Origin: Esteya vermicola
Lineage: Eukaryota; Ascomycota; Sordariomycetes; Ophiostomatales; Ophiostomataceae
Assembly: GCA_002778215.1 (NCBI GenBank)
Contig: PCDM01000007.1
Span: 1,860,001 to 1,924,000, forward strand
Reading direction: 5' to 3'
DNA length: 64,000 nt
How positions within the stretch are numbered: position 1 is the stretch's first letter; each line of letters opens with the position of its first letter. Of the stretch, positions 22,020 to 32,940 are shown in pieces. Position numbers and translations under genes: made by a program. The notes below the pieces were generated by a model. The model ran no database searches. It worked only from the letters and a program-made list of their open reading frames with translations, and had not been told where the DNA came from.

Positions 22020-22743
22020 GTGAGTTTAGATGGTTCGGATCATCTTCCTGCACTGCGATGGTAGGGCCATCTGGTATTGGCAAGTCGTTTTCGATCAAGC
22101 AGCTCGCTCTGCGATACGGCTTATACGTGACCTATACGACACTCTCCCCGTTTATTTAACGGGATACCCACGGCCAGTTCGGGTACCTTCTGGGCGATCA
22201 TTGGATAAAATGATTTGCGGCTGGAGTACATACCTCGAAGGCCCATTACAACTTGTCCACGATGGCCATGCTATGGGAATAACAGCACCAGGACTTTTTC
22301 ATCCGCTGATGTCTAACAAACCTGAGATCAGGGAGCATGGAATCAAGCTAAAGTTGCCGTAGGTTGATTTAAACACGGCCCCTTTTCAAGAACTTGAGGG
22401 CGAAAGTGATCAGCGACCGATCATAATTTGCTTCGACGAGGCTAGAGCGCTACTGGACAACATGGACAATGTCTCTTTTCGGGTCCAAGAAGCCTACTTT
22501 TCAAAAGGTCCACATTCTTTCTCGTGCTCCTAGATACGACGTCAAAGATAAGGAACTTTACACCCAGTATACGGTACGGTGCCAGTGTGAAGGCTTCCTA
22601 GAGAGTATGTTTCCTCCTATCTATCAGCTTAAGACCCTTGATGCATTTTCTCCTGAGCGAATTCTCCACGAACCGTCGGGAGTAATACCACTATACTCTT
22701 ACACGAAACTTAACCACTCCAAATTCCATTTTTGTCTTCAAAG
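22020..22743 (+). pseudogene. Decayed P-loop NTPase gene
   Basis: A Walker A motif GPSGIGKS (22064-22087) stands in one frame. A Walker B IIICFDEA (about 22420-22440) stands in another frame, and a conserved-looking C-terminal block (PIYQLKTLDAF) lies in 22469-22743. Stops and frame changes separate them, and no intron set was found that joins all three. The order and spacing fit one former NTPase gene broken by indels and stops. Confidence 0.5.
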
Positions 22744-23818
22744 GTGAATCTAGGCTGAGCCACACTGTAGATGGACCTATTTCTGGTATTATGCCTAGCA
22801 GCCACTCGTGTAAGCCTTGGATTAGGTCTATGACCCTTTTTTAGGCTTTGGTAGGTTAAATTAGCTAGTTTTAGAATTTAACAGAATGTAACGAGAGCCT
22901 CGGCGATGCTGATGATGTATATAACAATATATGACATTTAGTTATAAGAGAGACTGTCGGTCAGCCGGCTAGAAATTAGTATCAATAGAGGTCAGTACGC
23001 AGTGTCTGCGTACGGCGCGCGCAGTAGTCACGAATACACCGGGGGCCCTGTACGTCCGCAAGTGAGTCCCTGCGATAGGTGTACTGGTCCAGTGGTGATA
23101 TTTGGTTGATTGCTGTCTAAGTCTAAGTCTACGTCTATGGAACGGTCTGCTTAAGTAGACGCAGAGACTTCTGTGCAGTGGAGCCTCATTTCAGTCCTAT
23201 AGGGGGACACTACGTATCACGTGTCCTCCCCCTTCGTCGTATTCGTCTAGTCCCTACTCGTATACCGACAGAGACTTTGTAAAAGCTGTTATAACCATTT
23301 CAGTTTCCATAACCTAGTGTAAGGAAAACTGTACAACTATTGTAATTATTTCTTAAGTTGGATACGAAAACGCTTACCTTCATACAAAAGACGTCACGTA
23401 GAATCATTAATGTAGCTCTTTAGTTGTGGCTTAAAATTCTATTATTACACTACAACTATCTTGTAAAAATAAACAAGTGTAAAGATGAAAAACCTTTTAC
23501 TATATTGTAAAAACGTTAGTTGAAGAAGTTAAGAGTAAGCCTTTATAAAAACAGTTAAGAAGTTAAAAAAGCTCTGATTAGTCTATGTAGTTGACATTCC
23601 ATTCTTACACCCTCTCCCATGCATGGCGTTTTGGCACTTTGATCATGTGGTCACCAGAAGTGCACAAAGAATACCATTGGTTACGAAGAGAAACAGAGTA
23701 TCCCATAAATGTATCTCGACCCCGCCGCACCCAGGCATGGCGTAGTCATCCTTTATCTTCCACCCCTCAATAAATCCCAATCATCATCTAACCATTTTCT
23801 GATCCGGGCGTTCTCCAA
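22744..23818. other. Gene-free stretch, AT-rich in its second half
   Basis: No gene. 23200-23232 holds an imperfect hairpin (GGGGGACAC ... GTGTCCTCCCCC). 23280-23580 is strongly AT-rich with repeated AAGAAGTTAA and TTGTAAAAA words, compatible with decayed transposon DNA, though no LTR ends were identified. The last 60 bp are the promoter of the second HET gene. Confidence 0.45.
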
Positions 23819-25828
23819 ATGGAGTACTACAAAGAATACCCCTTGGAGAGTCCGGATAGCATCCGCGTACTGACGCTACATCCTGGCGGCAGCGACGCGC
23901 CTCTCGAGGCAAGCATGATGACAGTACAACTTTCGAGCAAGCCAAAGTTCGTCGCCCTGTCATACACATGGGGTAATCCAGTTGATGAAGGACTCGACGG
24001 CTATCAAGAATACGACCTCGTCAAGTATTATATCTCATGTGCAGGACAACGACTTCCGGTCCAACAGAATCTCCATGATGCCTTATGGCGGCTCCGTGAG
24101 AGGCAACACTTTTTGCCCCTCTGGATTGACTCTATTTGCATTGATCAAGGGAACAAGAGCGAGTTAAAGCTGATGCTTTCGCTCATGTCGCGTCTTTACT
24201 TTGAGGCCTTGTCAGTGATTATCTGGCTCGGCAAGGAAGACGCGACAACGGACGACGCCGTTCGATACGTGAATGCTCTGGAACGGAGCGATAGTCTCAT
24301 CACTAAGTTTTTCACATGCCGAGGGACCGACGAGCGACTTCTCAAAGACATTCCTCAGCAAACACAACATGCGATCAGCCTCTTGTTGCGACGCAGGTGG
24401 TTCAACAGGGTCTGGACACTGCAAGAAGTGTTGCTGCCACAGAGAACAACATGCCTCTGTGGCTCGTACGAACTTGACGTCGGGAACATCTGCCTGCTGG
24501 CCTCTCTTTGGCTCGGACTCCCTGCAGAAGACCGTGTAGTCGGTAGTGTGCCGACGAACTCGGATGAGTCCGTGATATGCCATCTTGGCGGTGCGGCGTG
24601 TGTAGCAGCTTGGATTGGTTTGACTTGGCCTTCAGGCGGGTTCGGCGAAAGGGCCTTTTTCAGGTATCCGAAAATCGACATCAAGCTAGAAATTCCGCCA
24701 ACTGCTAAATGGCTGGTGGCACTGGAACTTCTCGTTCACGAATCTCGACAGCGGAATTGTACTAATCCGAAAGACAAAATCCTCGCCCCCCTCGCATTTG
24801 CTCTTCATGAGGCCTTTACTCCTAAATCCCCTAGCTTTCAGTCCCTAGAAGAAGAAGCCCGTGGTTTACTTGATTGTCGATCGCCGACTGCAGTATTATA
24901 CGTCAAATTTACGCGATTCATGATTCGCACGATGGAAAGTCTTGACATCTTGTCACGAGTCCATCAGATTGGTCAACGCAGTCCTGCTGCAGAGGAACTC
25001 GGCCTGCCTTCTTGGGTGCCCCCATTTCACAAGTCCGGGACGATCTCGCTCATTGATGATCTTCTCTTTACTCGATACAATGCTGCTATCTACATGGGCC
25101 CCTTTGATGACCATGAGAGCAAGTATTCGCCCGGCCGTCAAGCTTCTAGATTTTTTTTACTAACAAGATGATCAGGAGGAAATGCCACTAAGCTTTCGGA
25201 ACTGCCCGTCCGAGCGGTCTTCTTTGGACGCATCATCCAGATATCGACGCACGCCGCGCCGGTCGATACTATCCCTGAGTGGTTTTCCCATGTGCATAAT
25301 TCCGAATCCTACAAGCAGGAAGTCGTGTCCGCCAATTCCCATGATCTCGTACATGCGGTCACTCGGTATCTTGGAGACCGGATAGCTCAAGGCATTGAAT
25401 GGGTCACGAAGCAGCGGGAAAATAGACACGAATTCTGTCGCTTCCATCTCTGCGCAGTATCTATGATCAACCTCAACGTCCCGGTATGTTAAGCAACCGA
25501 TTGGTCTTGTGTTATGTCAATGCCGATGGGATGGGAATATGTTGCAAAGCAAAATGCCAACGGTACTGTGTAATAGGTGTCACAAAAAGCCATGCGGCGA
25601 CTATACCGTTTCGACATCTGCGGCAAGCGGTTGATTGGACTAGCGCCGAATCTGGCCCGAGAATCTGACGATATCTGCATCCTCCAGGGAGCAAAAGTCC
25701 CATTCATTCTGCGTGAGACCCCAGGAACTGGAAAATACGCCTTGGTGGGGGAGACATTTATGGAAAATTTCATGCATGGGGAGATACAGAATCTTGGGTT
25801 TCCCTCACGGGAAATCACGCTCGTATGA
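23819..25828 (+). CDS. HET-domain protein with a probable GC-AG intron
   Basis: 619-aa HET-domain protein. Exons are 23819-25118, 25176-25483 and 25577-25828. The N-terminal HET core shows FVALSYTWG, LWIDSICIDQ and WFNRVWTLQEVLL in order. The middle carries LPSWVPPF and the C-terminal block DDICILQGAKVPFILR ... GETFMENFMHGE, as in typical long HET proteins. The second intron (93 nt) has GTATGT. The first fits only as GC-AG: GAGA|GCAAGT, branch ACTAAC, ATCAG, 57 nt. This preserves frame into exon 2, whereas the overlapping GT donor at 25123 gives an early stop. A cell-death function upon non-self recognition is inferred from the family only. Confidence 0.82.
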
Positions 25829-26972
25829 TGCGCTGTGATAGCCTGGCCCGCCATCTACGCCCATGTGCGGAAAGCCCTGTAACTATTGCTATTTTGGTGT
25901 GTACCTAACGGGTTGAAAATGTTTCTAGCCACCTTTGGCCTTCGGGGGGACACAGGGCGATAGCCAGGCGGCTGGCAGAGGTAATCTGAACGAAGCATAA
26001 AACTAGTAGTTAACTGTCAGTTAACTAGTCAAAAGAAATACGGTGATACTTCATGACGCAACCTGGCAAATCTAAGAATACGCCTTACTACGGCTTTATC
26101 CAACCAGATCGAAATGTAAAAACAAACATGGTTATAATCTTGTTTTCGGGCTAACATCAAGGAGGGCCTGTTCCAAACGGGTCCCTAAACAAGGCCCAAA
26201 CCAACCTTCTAATAGAGAGTAATTGGAATCTTTACAGGACCTAGAACAGGAAACAAAATGACTTTAGACAATCCCAAATTTGGGATCAAGAGTTATTATG
26301 GGTCTATTCATGCAAAAGACTGAGCAAGGCTGAGCAAAGGTGATCGGGACTGATCAAGAGCTGATCCTAGGCTGAGCCGAAGTTGAGCTAGGCACAACGA
26401 GACCCGAAAAGAGGCCACACGTGACAGAAGTCCCCTGCTTGTGCTGCTAGATCCCGCAACTCGTTTATCCTGCATGGAGTCGTGGATATCGGTGAACAAG
26501 TAACCACAATTCGTGCTGCTTTTTGCGTTTGATTATGTCGCTACCCCGAATGATAACTCCCACGTGCGATACTGAGTGCAGAGTACGTACCATGGACACA
26601 CGTCATAGTACCCGTACCCTTTTAAAGTAAGGGTCAAATTAAGTCGAGGCTTTTCCTCGACTTCCTCTACTTTAGAAAACTATTAAGCAGACAGAGGTAG
26701 TACCTAGTTTTAGACAACAATGAATTCAGAATCTATCTTACTCATAACAAGCTTCTAGTCAGACGCCCCTGACTGCTCTTGGGTGATGTACATCTCTTTA
26801 TGCATCTGCTTTGGACCAACAAACCCCAGCCTGTAATCCTGAGGAAGTCGAGAATGCATCACATGACTCAACTAAGTTGTCTATGCGTGACTCATCCTCA
26901 TCTTCACCACAAGCAAACTGTTGTCATTATGCATGGATCTGATAGCATCCTCTTCAATCTTTTTCTGGCTAC
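25829..26972. other. Gene-free stretch with palindromes and degenerate tandem repeat
   Basis: No coding signal. Contents: TTAACTGTCAGTTAA within a larger ACTAG...CTAGT inverted repeat (about 26002-26029); the perfect 16-bp palindrome ATCCCAAATTTGGGAT (26271-26286); an 11-bp-period repeat of CTGAGCAAG/CTGATCAAG words (26318-26391); and a 9-bp-stem hairpin AAGTCGAGG/CCTCGACTT (26641-26663). Confidence 0.55.
26318..26391. repeat. Degenerate ~11-bp tandem repeat
   Basis: About seven consecutive copies of a GnCTGAkCAAG-like unit, with GAGC and GATC variants alternating. It lies 32 bp after a perfect 16-bp palindrome. Confidence 0.6.
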
Positions 26973-27821
26973 ATGAATCGACGTGAGAACGTTTGTTGGG
27001 CTGGCGTGTTTGGGTCCTTTGGCCGCGGCACGCAGCACGACGAGAGCGACGTCGACATGGTGGTGCTGAGACGGCCGCACGAAAAGGCAGACGTGCCAGC
27101 ACCCCCCGACACGCTGTTTCTCGAAGAAGTCCTGCCCGAGTCCTGGGGCCGGCCCGTCGATGTAGTGTACATTGAAAAAGGCCAGACAGAGTTTCGGGGC
27201 TATGTCCAGGTGGAGGCTCTGCTGACGAGCCGCACCATCTTCCTGCGCGACGGCGAGACAGCAGGCGAAGTCTCGAGGCTCCGACGACTGTCGAAGCGGG
27301 AATTGGAGGAGGGCCGCGTGTTGTTCAAGGACGTTGCCGAGCATATCCGGGTGGTGCGCGATCGCATCAAGGACCTTTCGTTCGAGGTGCAGTGACTCTC
27401 TCTCTTTCCCGGCTGCCTCTTACTTACGATGCCTGTGACAAGACATTCGAAGAGAGGCCCGACGATGACAAGCTGGCCATCGCTGCAGAAGTCTTCTCCA
27501 TACTCGACGCCCGTTGCTATAGAACCAATCTGGCACCCCATGCACGAGGCCCTTTGGCACGTCGCCCTGGAAGACGCATCCCGGCTGCGCGACCGTTTTG
27601 GGTCTTCTATTCCGTGGCCCAGGGACAGAACGTGCACGAGCACCGAATGGCGGGCACTCTGGGACATCCTGGTGTCGCCCGGTGAGGGGGGCGTGGGAAA
27701 GATTGCGCGGATGATTACGAAATTTGTCTTGCCGGCCCTGGAGGAGACCCTGGACCGTAGCAGATCTGTAGAGGATATACGCGAATATGCTAGCAAGGCC
27801 GACGGGGACTCGGCAGAATAA
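26973..27821 (+). CDS. MNT-type nucleotidyltransferase fused to HEPN/HepT-like region (spliced model)
   Basis: The first exon (26973-27386) encodes a minimal nucleotidyltransferase with the exact GSX10DXD motif of MNT/MntA proteins (G14, S15, D26, D28) in GSFGRGTQHDESDVDMV. Downstream frames join as exons 27443-27490 and 27549-27821, giving about 244 aa. The resulting second half follows the HepT (DUF86) order: a helix ending DLSFE, FEERPDDD, an EA-rich helix, IPW, and ALWDIL. Both introns (56 and 58 nt) have weak donors (GTGCAG, GTCTTC), so splicing is provisional. Without it, the gene reads as a 140-aa transferase plus a separate 130-aa frame. The RX4-6H motif of active HEPN RNases was not found. 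In bacteria MntA and HepT are usually separate paired genes. Function here is unknown. Confidence 0.58.
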
Positions 27822-28020
27822 AGATGCTTCATGGGGGCGGGCTCTGCATGGTTTCAATGGGGTTCCTGTCAGTGGCAGATGTGGTGGAAGGGGCTCGCTT
27901 TTGAATTTGTGTTCGTGTTCTACAAAGGACTAAAACTACAGGGACAAAGAACAGTGTTGTGGGCGACAGACGCCCAGGGGGAGGAGGGGTATGGGTATAT
28001 ACAATCGTCTAGGCACGCCT

Positions 28021-29791
28021 CTAGGACTTGGTCTCCAAGTTGGTATCACTGGCTTCGCTGTGCTCGGCGCGACCGCTCTCGAAATCGCCGTCTTTGCCGA
28101 GGTGCTCCGACACCTCGCCGGGCAGGCCCATGGCCTTGTCCCAGTGCATGCGGATCTTGGAGCCGGTGAAGAGCTTGTCGATCTGCTCGAGAGAGAGCAG
28201 ACGGGTCTCGGGGTAGAAGAAGTAGATGAGAGGCAGAAAGGCAAAGTTGAAGACGGAAAAGTAAATGTACGTCTTCCAGGCAATGCTGTTGATGGAGACG
28301 GGGGTGATCTCGACGACGAGAAAGGTGAAGATCCAGTTGGAAGCCGTGGCCAGGGCGGCGGCCTGTGTGCGGATGGACAGGGGGGCATACTCGGCAGGGA
28401 CTGTATGTGTTAGCTTTGTGTAGGAGGAGTAGGAATAGCCAGGCAAGCAGACTTACGCAGCCAGGGAATGGCCAAGAGGCCGACGGCGAAGAAAAAGTTG
28501 AAGAGGAACAGCATGACAATGGCGGCAATGCCGGCTTCGTGGCTGCCGTTGGAGACGGTGCCGGCGAGGATGGCCATGCAGACACACTGGCCAGCGGCGG
28601 CGAACAGCATGAGCTTGCGGCGGCCGAGGCGGTCAATGATCCAGATGGGGATGAGCGAGGAGAGGAAGTAGGCGATGCCGTTGAAGCCAGCGAGCAGGAG
28701 GGAAATGTTGTGAGACATGCCGACGGACTCTTGGAAGATGACGGGAGCGTACTGTCTGGTTAGGGGTGAAGAGAGAAGAGAGGAGTGAAAAAAGAGAGGA
28801 GAGAGAGGGACAGAGAAAGGGGAGAAAAGACATACATAGGTAATCAGGTTGATGCCGGACAGCTGCTGCATAAACTGGGCGCCGACGCCGAGCATGGTGC
28901 GGTAAAAGAACTTTTGCTCGCCGTTCTTGAGCAGCGCGCGGAAGCTGCCCGACTGCGCGGCCTCGCGCTCCTCCTTGACGGCCTGCTGGATCTCGGCAAT
29001 GTCGCGGTTGAGCTGGGCGTCGTTGGGGTCGAGGGTGCGGGCGTCCTTGCGGACGGCCCAGAGGATCTCGCGGGCCTCGTCGTGTCGGTCGTGGGCGATG
29101 AGCCAGCGGGGGGACTCGGGCAGGACGATGATGCCGGCGAGGGTGAGCATGGCAAAGAAGATTTGGAAGGCGAGGGGGAAGCGGAACTGGGACTCGTTGT
29201 CGACAAAGGACATGCCGTAGTCGACCCAGTAGGACAGCATGACGCCAAAGATGTTGATGGCCAGCTCGATGGCGAGGCCGCGGCCGCGGTTCTTGGCCCG
29301 CATGAGCTCCGAGTGCCAGACGGCTGAGAAGTCAGTTCCTAGTCCCAGAGTCCAGAGTCCAGAGTCCAGAGTCCACATCGTCACAGGTACTTACGGATGG
29401 TGCTCGTGTTCATGCCGTTGCCGAGGCCGGCCACAATACGGCCGACAATGAGCTGCGGGATGCCATAGGACGACGCCTGCAGCGCGGCACCGATGCTGAG
29501 GATGGTGCAGCCGAGCATGATGCACTTGCGGCGGCCGAGGCGCTCGCCGGCGAGGAAGCAGAAGATGGCACCAAAGAAGCAGCCAATCTCGTAGATGGCG
29601 ACAACGGTGCCCTGCAGCGAGGAGTTGCCGTTGTGGCCGTCGGTGGTGTCGATGGACGGAAAGGTGTTGGTGAAGGCGGTGCCGGTCAGGAGGCCGGACA
29701 TGACGCCCTGATCGTAGCCAAAGAGGAGGAAGCCGGAGCCGGCGGTGGCCGTGATGGCCCAGTCCAGGGGCTTGCCAATGAGAATGGTCAT
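28021..29791 (-). CDS. MFS sugar/polyol transporter
   Basis: 519-aa, 12-TM sugar porter of the plasma membrane. Exons are 29791-29395, 29323-28836, 28751-28457 and 28400-28021. Introns are 71, 84, 56 nt with GTAAGT/GTATGT donors and CTAAC branches where clear. Family hallmarks in order: GYDQGVMSGLL in TM1, GERLGRRK loop, the P-V-W-H-S-E segment at the first splice, PESPRWL in the central loop, QQLSGINLITYYAPV at the second splice, DRLGRRKL, and the PETRLLSLEQID C-terminal signature. The start at 29791 precedes TM1 closely. Its promoter is shared with the divergent Zn2Cys6 gene at 30607. Substrate unresolved; the adjacent SDR suggests a sugar or polyol. Confidence 0.88.
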
Positions 29792-30606
29792 GATTGCGGA
29801 GAGGCCAGAGGAGTAGGGGGGGGGAACCGGGAAGGGAAAACACGGGGAGAAAGACAAGAGAAAAAGAGAGAAGAAACGGGGACAAGAAGAAGAAGCCAAA
29901 GAGGGTGCGATGATCAGTCTATATATACATCGGCGTACCAGCTGGAAGACGAAACACGGTGTACGAGCACGCCGCAATACAGAAAACTATTCGTACACAG
30001 GGACACCTGGGTTGCCAAAGTACGGAGAAGACCTGTGAGATCTGGGGATCCCGCAGTCTGGGGATTACCATGTAAGGCAGTCCGAGTGATGACTACGTCG
30101 TAGTCAGTTCTTTGGTCTTTGGTTCGCCCTCTGGCTCAGAGTCACCAAGCGGACCCGCCGCATCCACCGGGGGCATCGACCTGCTCTTCTGGTGGTTGGG
30201 GCAGGTGCAAGCGCCTGCCGGCAGGGAGAGTGGGTAGTTCAGGGTAGTTCAGGGTAGTTCAGGGTAGTTCATGGGCATGGCGGGTCTCGTGATTGTCCCC
30301 GCGTAAGGAGCTGGTACGAGGGTTGCCTCCACAGTATGGGGAAAAGTGAGGAGATTTCGTGAAACGTGGGGGCATGAAGTGGACCGTCTATTGCTTAGCT
30401 TGTCTGAAATTAAAAACTTTTCGTGTCCAGGGGCGCTAGCAGTTATTTCCGTCATCGTGACATGATGACTAATCAAGAAGCATGACGTCTCTGCGGCAGA
30501 CTGACGGCAGTGGACTCGTAACTGGACAGGAGAGTGAAAAGTGAAACGACGAGCCGGGACATAGTAGTAACTAGGCAGAGGATGCGGCAGATTCACGTCA
30601 CCAAAC
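29792..30606. promoter_or_regulatory. Shared promoter between transporter and Zn2Cys6 gene
   Basis: 815 bp between divergent starts, with no coding signal. It carries a CT-rich leader next to the transporter and four head-to-tail 10-bp units at 30232-30271, which could be binding sites. Confidence 0.5.
30232..30271. repeat. Four perfect 10-bp tandem repeats
   Basis: GGGTAGTTCA is repeated four times without mismatch in the shared promoter. A 10-bp period places each unit on the same face of the helix. Confidence 0.8.
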
Positions 30607-32856
30607 ATGGGCTCTCTCCGTCCGGCGACGTCTCCGCGCAAGCAGACGCGCACGCGGTCGGGCTGTCTGAACTGCCGGCGCAAGAAGCGCAAGTGTGACG
30701 AGGTGCGGCCAACATGTGGCCGGTGTCGGCACCGCTGCCAGGTGTGCGAGTGGGGGCTGCTGCTCAGCTTTCGCCGTGAGAATGCGCAGGGCCTCGACAG
30801 GGACCACCCGTCGATGCGGGCCCTGGACAAGAGAGCACAGCCGCGTCTCGTGCGCGAGTTTCGCATACGCAATGTGACGGCCGAGGTGATTCGCGACTAC
30901 CACGAGGGAGACGTCGAAGACGTCGAAGACGCCGAGGACGGTGAGGACAACGATGAGGACAACGATGAGGGGGAGAACGGCAAGGAAGACGGCCATGCCA
31001 GCAGCGGGCCTTCGGTCGACCCGTATCTATCAGACGTCGGCCAGGCACGGGGGACGGCCACCGTGATAGACAGTCTGTATCTGGGCCCGGGCAGCCAGCT
31101 GCCGGTGATAGCCCGGGGCCTGGTGGCCGAGACGATGGCTCACCCCGTGGCCGACTACGCGAATATAACAAATACGGCGCATACGACAGAAACCATGGCA
31201 GACTATACCTACAGCGAGCTGACGGGCACGCCGGACGGCGCCGTATCCGAGGACGGCATCTTCCGACCGGGCACGGCCTACCACGAGCTGCAGTCGACGC
31301 TGCGAAGCCACCTCATCCAGGAGGTGCGCTCCCATGCACCGACGCGCGCCGTGACGCCGAGGCCAGACGAACAGGATGGACAAGAACGACATGAACGACA
31401 AGACAGACGGCGGCAGGAACTAGAAACACTGGCCGAGAGCACGTCGGCGAGCCTCGTCGACAGCGAGCTAGCCGCGACGCCTACGCTGGCCACCTCGGCC
31501 TCGGCCTTGTCGCTGTCGGAGCCGCTGCTGCTGCTGGCAGGCTCGGACGAGTGCGAGCTCTGGCGCAACTGGTTTGACGAGGTCGCCTCCTGGCTCGACA
31601 AGTTTGACCGCGACCGCCACTTTCAGACGACGCTGCCCATCATGGCACGTGACCACGCCTACCTGCGGTGGTCGATCCTCGCGCTCTCGGCGCGGCAGCG
31701 CGAGCTGAAGCAGACGACGCGGCCGGCGGGCCGCCGCCAGCCCATCGAGGGCCCAGAGGACCCCATCCGGGACCACGTCCTCGACCGCAGCCTGGCACTG
31801 TACCAGGAGGCGATCCACCAGCTGCTGCCGCACCTGTCCTCGCGCAGCACGGCCGTCATCGCGGCGTGCGTGGTGCTGTGCGTGCTGGAGATGCTGAGCA
31901 GCTCGCCGCGGGACTGGCGCCGCCACCTCGACGGCTGTGCGAGCCTGATGCAGGCGGTGGGCATGCACGGCTTTGTGGGGGGGACAGAGCAGGCCGTCTT
32001 CTGGTGCTTTGCCCGCATGGACGTATGCTGCGGCCTCATCTCGTCGGTGCCGACGATGATTCCCGTCTGCTCGTGGACCGGGAGAAGAGGCCGGCGGGCT
32101 GATGGGGAGGTGGTGGATGCCGCTGTCTCTGCAGATGGAGACAAGGCCAAGGACGACATCGACGCCGACATTGATGCCGATGTGGTCCTCTTCCAGGCCA
32201 TCACGGCCAGCGGCGGCTTCGAGCACTGGGCCAACTATGCCGTGTACCTGGTGGCGCGCGTCATGGATCTCGTGGCGCTCGAGCCGGCAGCCGTGGACGG
32301 CCACACGGCCTCGATGCCGGCCTCGATGTCGCGGGCCTCGGTCTCGCTGCATGCCCTGCCGCCCTGGCAGCTCGGCAGCACGGCCTTTCGCGCGCGCTGG
32401 CTGCAGCTGTGGCGCCACGTCTGCGACTGGTACCGGGACCGGCCGCCGGCCCTGCATGCGGCCATGACGGTCTCGTCGGCGGCGGCCTCGCCGTTTCCCA
32501 CCATTCTCTTTTCCAACCCGGCCGGCATCTCGGGCACGCAGCTGTACCACACCGCCTCGATCCTGCTGCTGCAGAACCAGCCGGCGGCGCTGCGGCTCTC
32601 GATGCCGGGCCGGGCCCGACCGCGGGGCATTCTGTGGCACGCGCGGCAGATCTGCGGCATCGCCATCTCCAACGACCACCACGGGGCGTGGACGAATGCG
32701 ATCCAGCCGCTCTGGATAGCGGGCCGCTACATGAGCCATCCGAGCGAGCACCGGGCCATCCTGGCGCTGCTAGAGCGCATCGAGACAGAGAGCGGCTGGG
32801 GGACGCGGACGCGGGCGGATGATCTGCGGGAATACTGGGGAGATCTGGGTGACTAA
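30607..32856 (+). CDS. Zn2Cys6 transcription factor
   Basis: 749-aa, single-exon nuclear regulator. The zinc cluster is at residues 20-47 (CX2CX6CX6CX2CX6C) inside the family signature RTRSGCLNCRRKKRKCDE. An acidic Glu/Asp run at about 100-125 (EDVEDAEDGEDNDEDNDEG) may be an activation segment. The C-terminal half has the helical fungal-regulator pattern (ERWR-like DECELWRNWFDEV, then LRWSILALSARQ, long helices, and a terminal ALLERIE). Very GC-rich third codon positions. It lies divergent from the sugar transporter and convergent with the SDR gene, suggesting it controls sugar or polyol use (inference). Confidence 0.85.
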   Translation: MGSLRPATSPRKQTRTRSGCLNCRRKKRKCDEVRPTCGRCRHRCQVCEWGLLLSFRRENAQGLDRDHPSMRALDKRAQPRLVREFRIRNVTAEVIRDYHEGDVEDVEDAEDGEDNDEDNDEGENGKEDGHASSGPSVDPYLSDVGQARGTATVIDSLYLGPGSQLPVIARGLVAETMAHPVADYANITNTAHTTETMADYTYSELTGTPDGAVSEDGIFRPGTAYHELQSTLRSHLIQEVRSHAPTRAVTPRPDEQDGQERHERQDRRRQELETLAESTSASLVDSELAATPTLATSASALSLSEPLLLLAGSDECELWRNWFDEVASWLDKFDRDRHFQTTLPIMARDHAYLRWSILALSARQRELKQTTRPAGRRQPIEGPEDPIRDHVLDRSLALYQEAIHQLLPHLSSRSTAVIAACVVLCVLEMLSSSPRDWRRHLDGCASLMQAVGMHGFVGGTEQAVFWCFARMDVCCGLISSVPTMIPVCSWTGRRGRRADGEVVDAAVSADGDKAKDDIDADIDADVVLFQAITASGGFEHWANYAVYLVARVMDLVALEPAAVDGHTASMPASMSRASVSLHALPPWQLGSTAFRARWLQLWRHVCDWYRDRPPALHAAMTVSSAAASPFPTILFSNPAGISGTQLYHTASILLLQNQPAALRLSMPGRARPRGILWHARQICGIAISNDHHGAWTNAIQPLWIAGRYMSHPSEHRAILALLERIETESGWGTRTRADDLREYWGDLGD

Positions 32857-32940
32857 GCCGGTGGGAGGAGTTGTGTAGTGTTGTTGTTCTATTGTCTATA
32901 GTCTACTCTTCTATGCTTGACCCGTCATCTCTCCACCGTC

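Noticed and set aside
23280..23580. Possible LTR or MITE in AT-rich DNA
   Set aside because: No paired terminal repeats, TG/CA ends, primer-binding site or target duplication were found.
25123..25175. GT-AG intron of 53 nt in the second HET gene
   Set aside because: Good donor, branch and acceptor, but it shifts the frame and ends the protein after a few codons, losing the conserved C-terminal block. Kept only as a possible alternative isoform.
25132..25175. In-frame short intron starting at GTCAAG near 25137
   Set aside because: Only 39 nt, below the size of the other introns here, with a weak donor.
30232..30271. CRISPR-like array
   Set aside because: The four 10-bp units are directly adjacent with no spacers, and the sequence is eukaryotic.
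31468..32751. 427-codon open frame on the minus strand
   Set aside because: Shadow of the Zn2Cys6 gene at 30607; low-complexity Arg/His/Gly translation.
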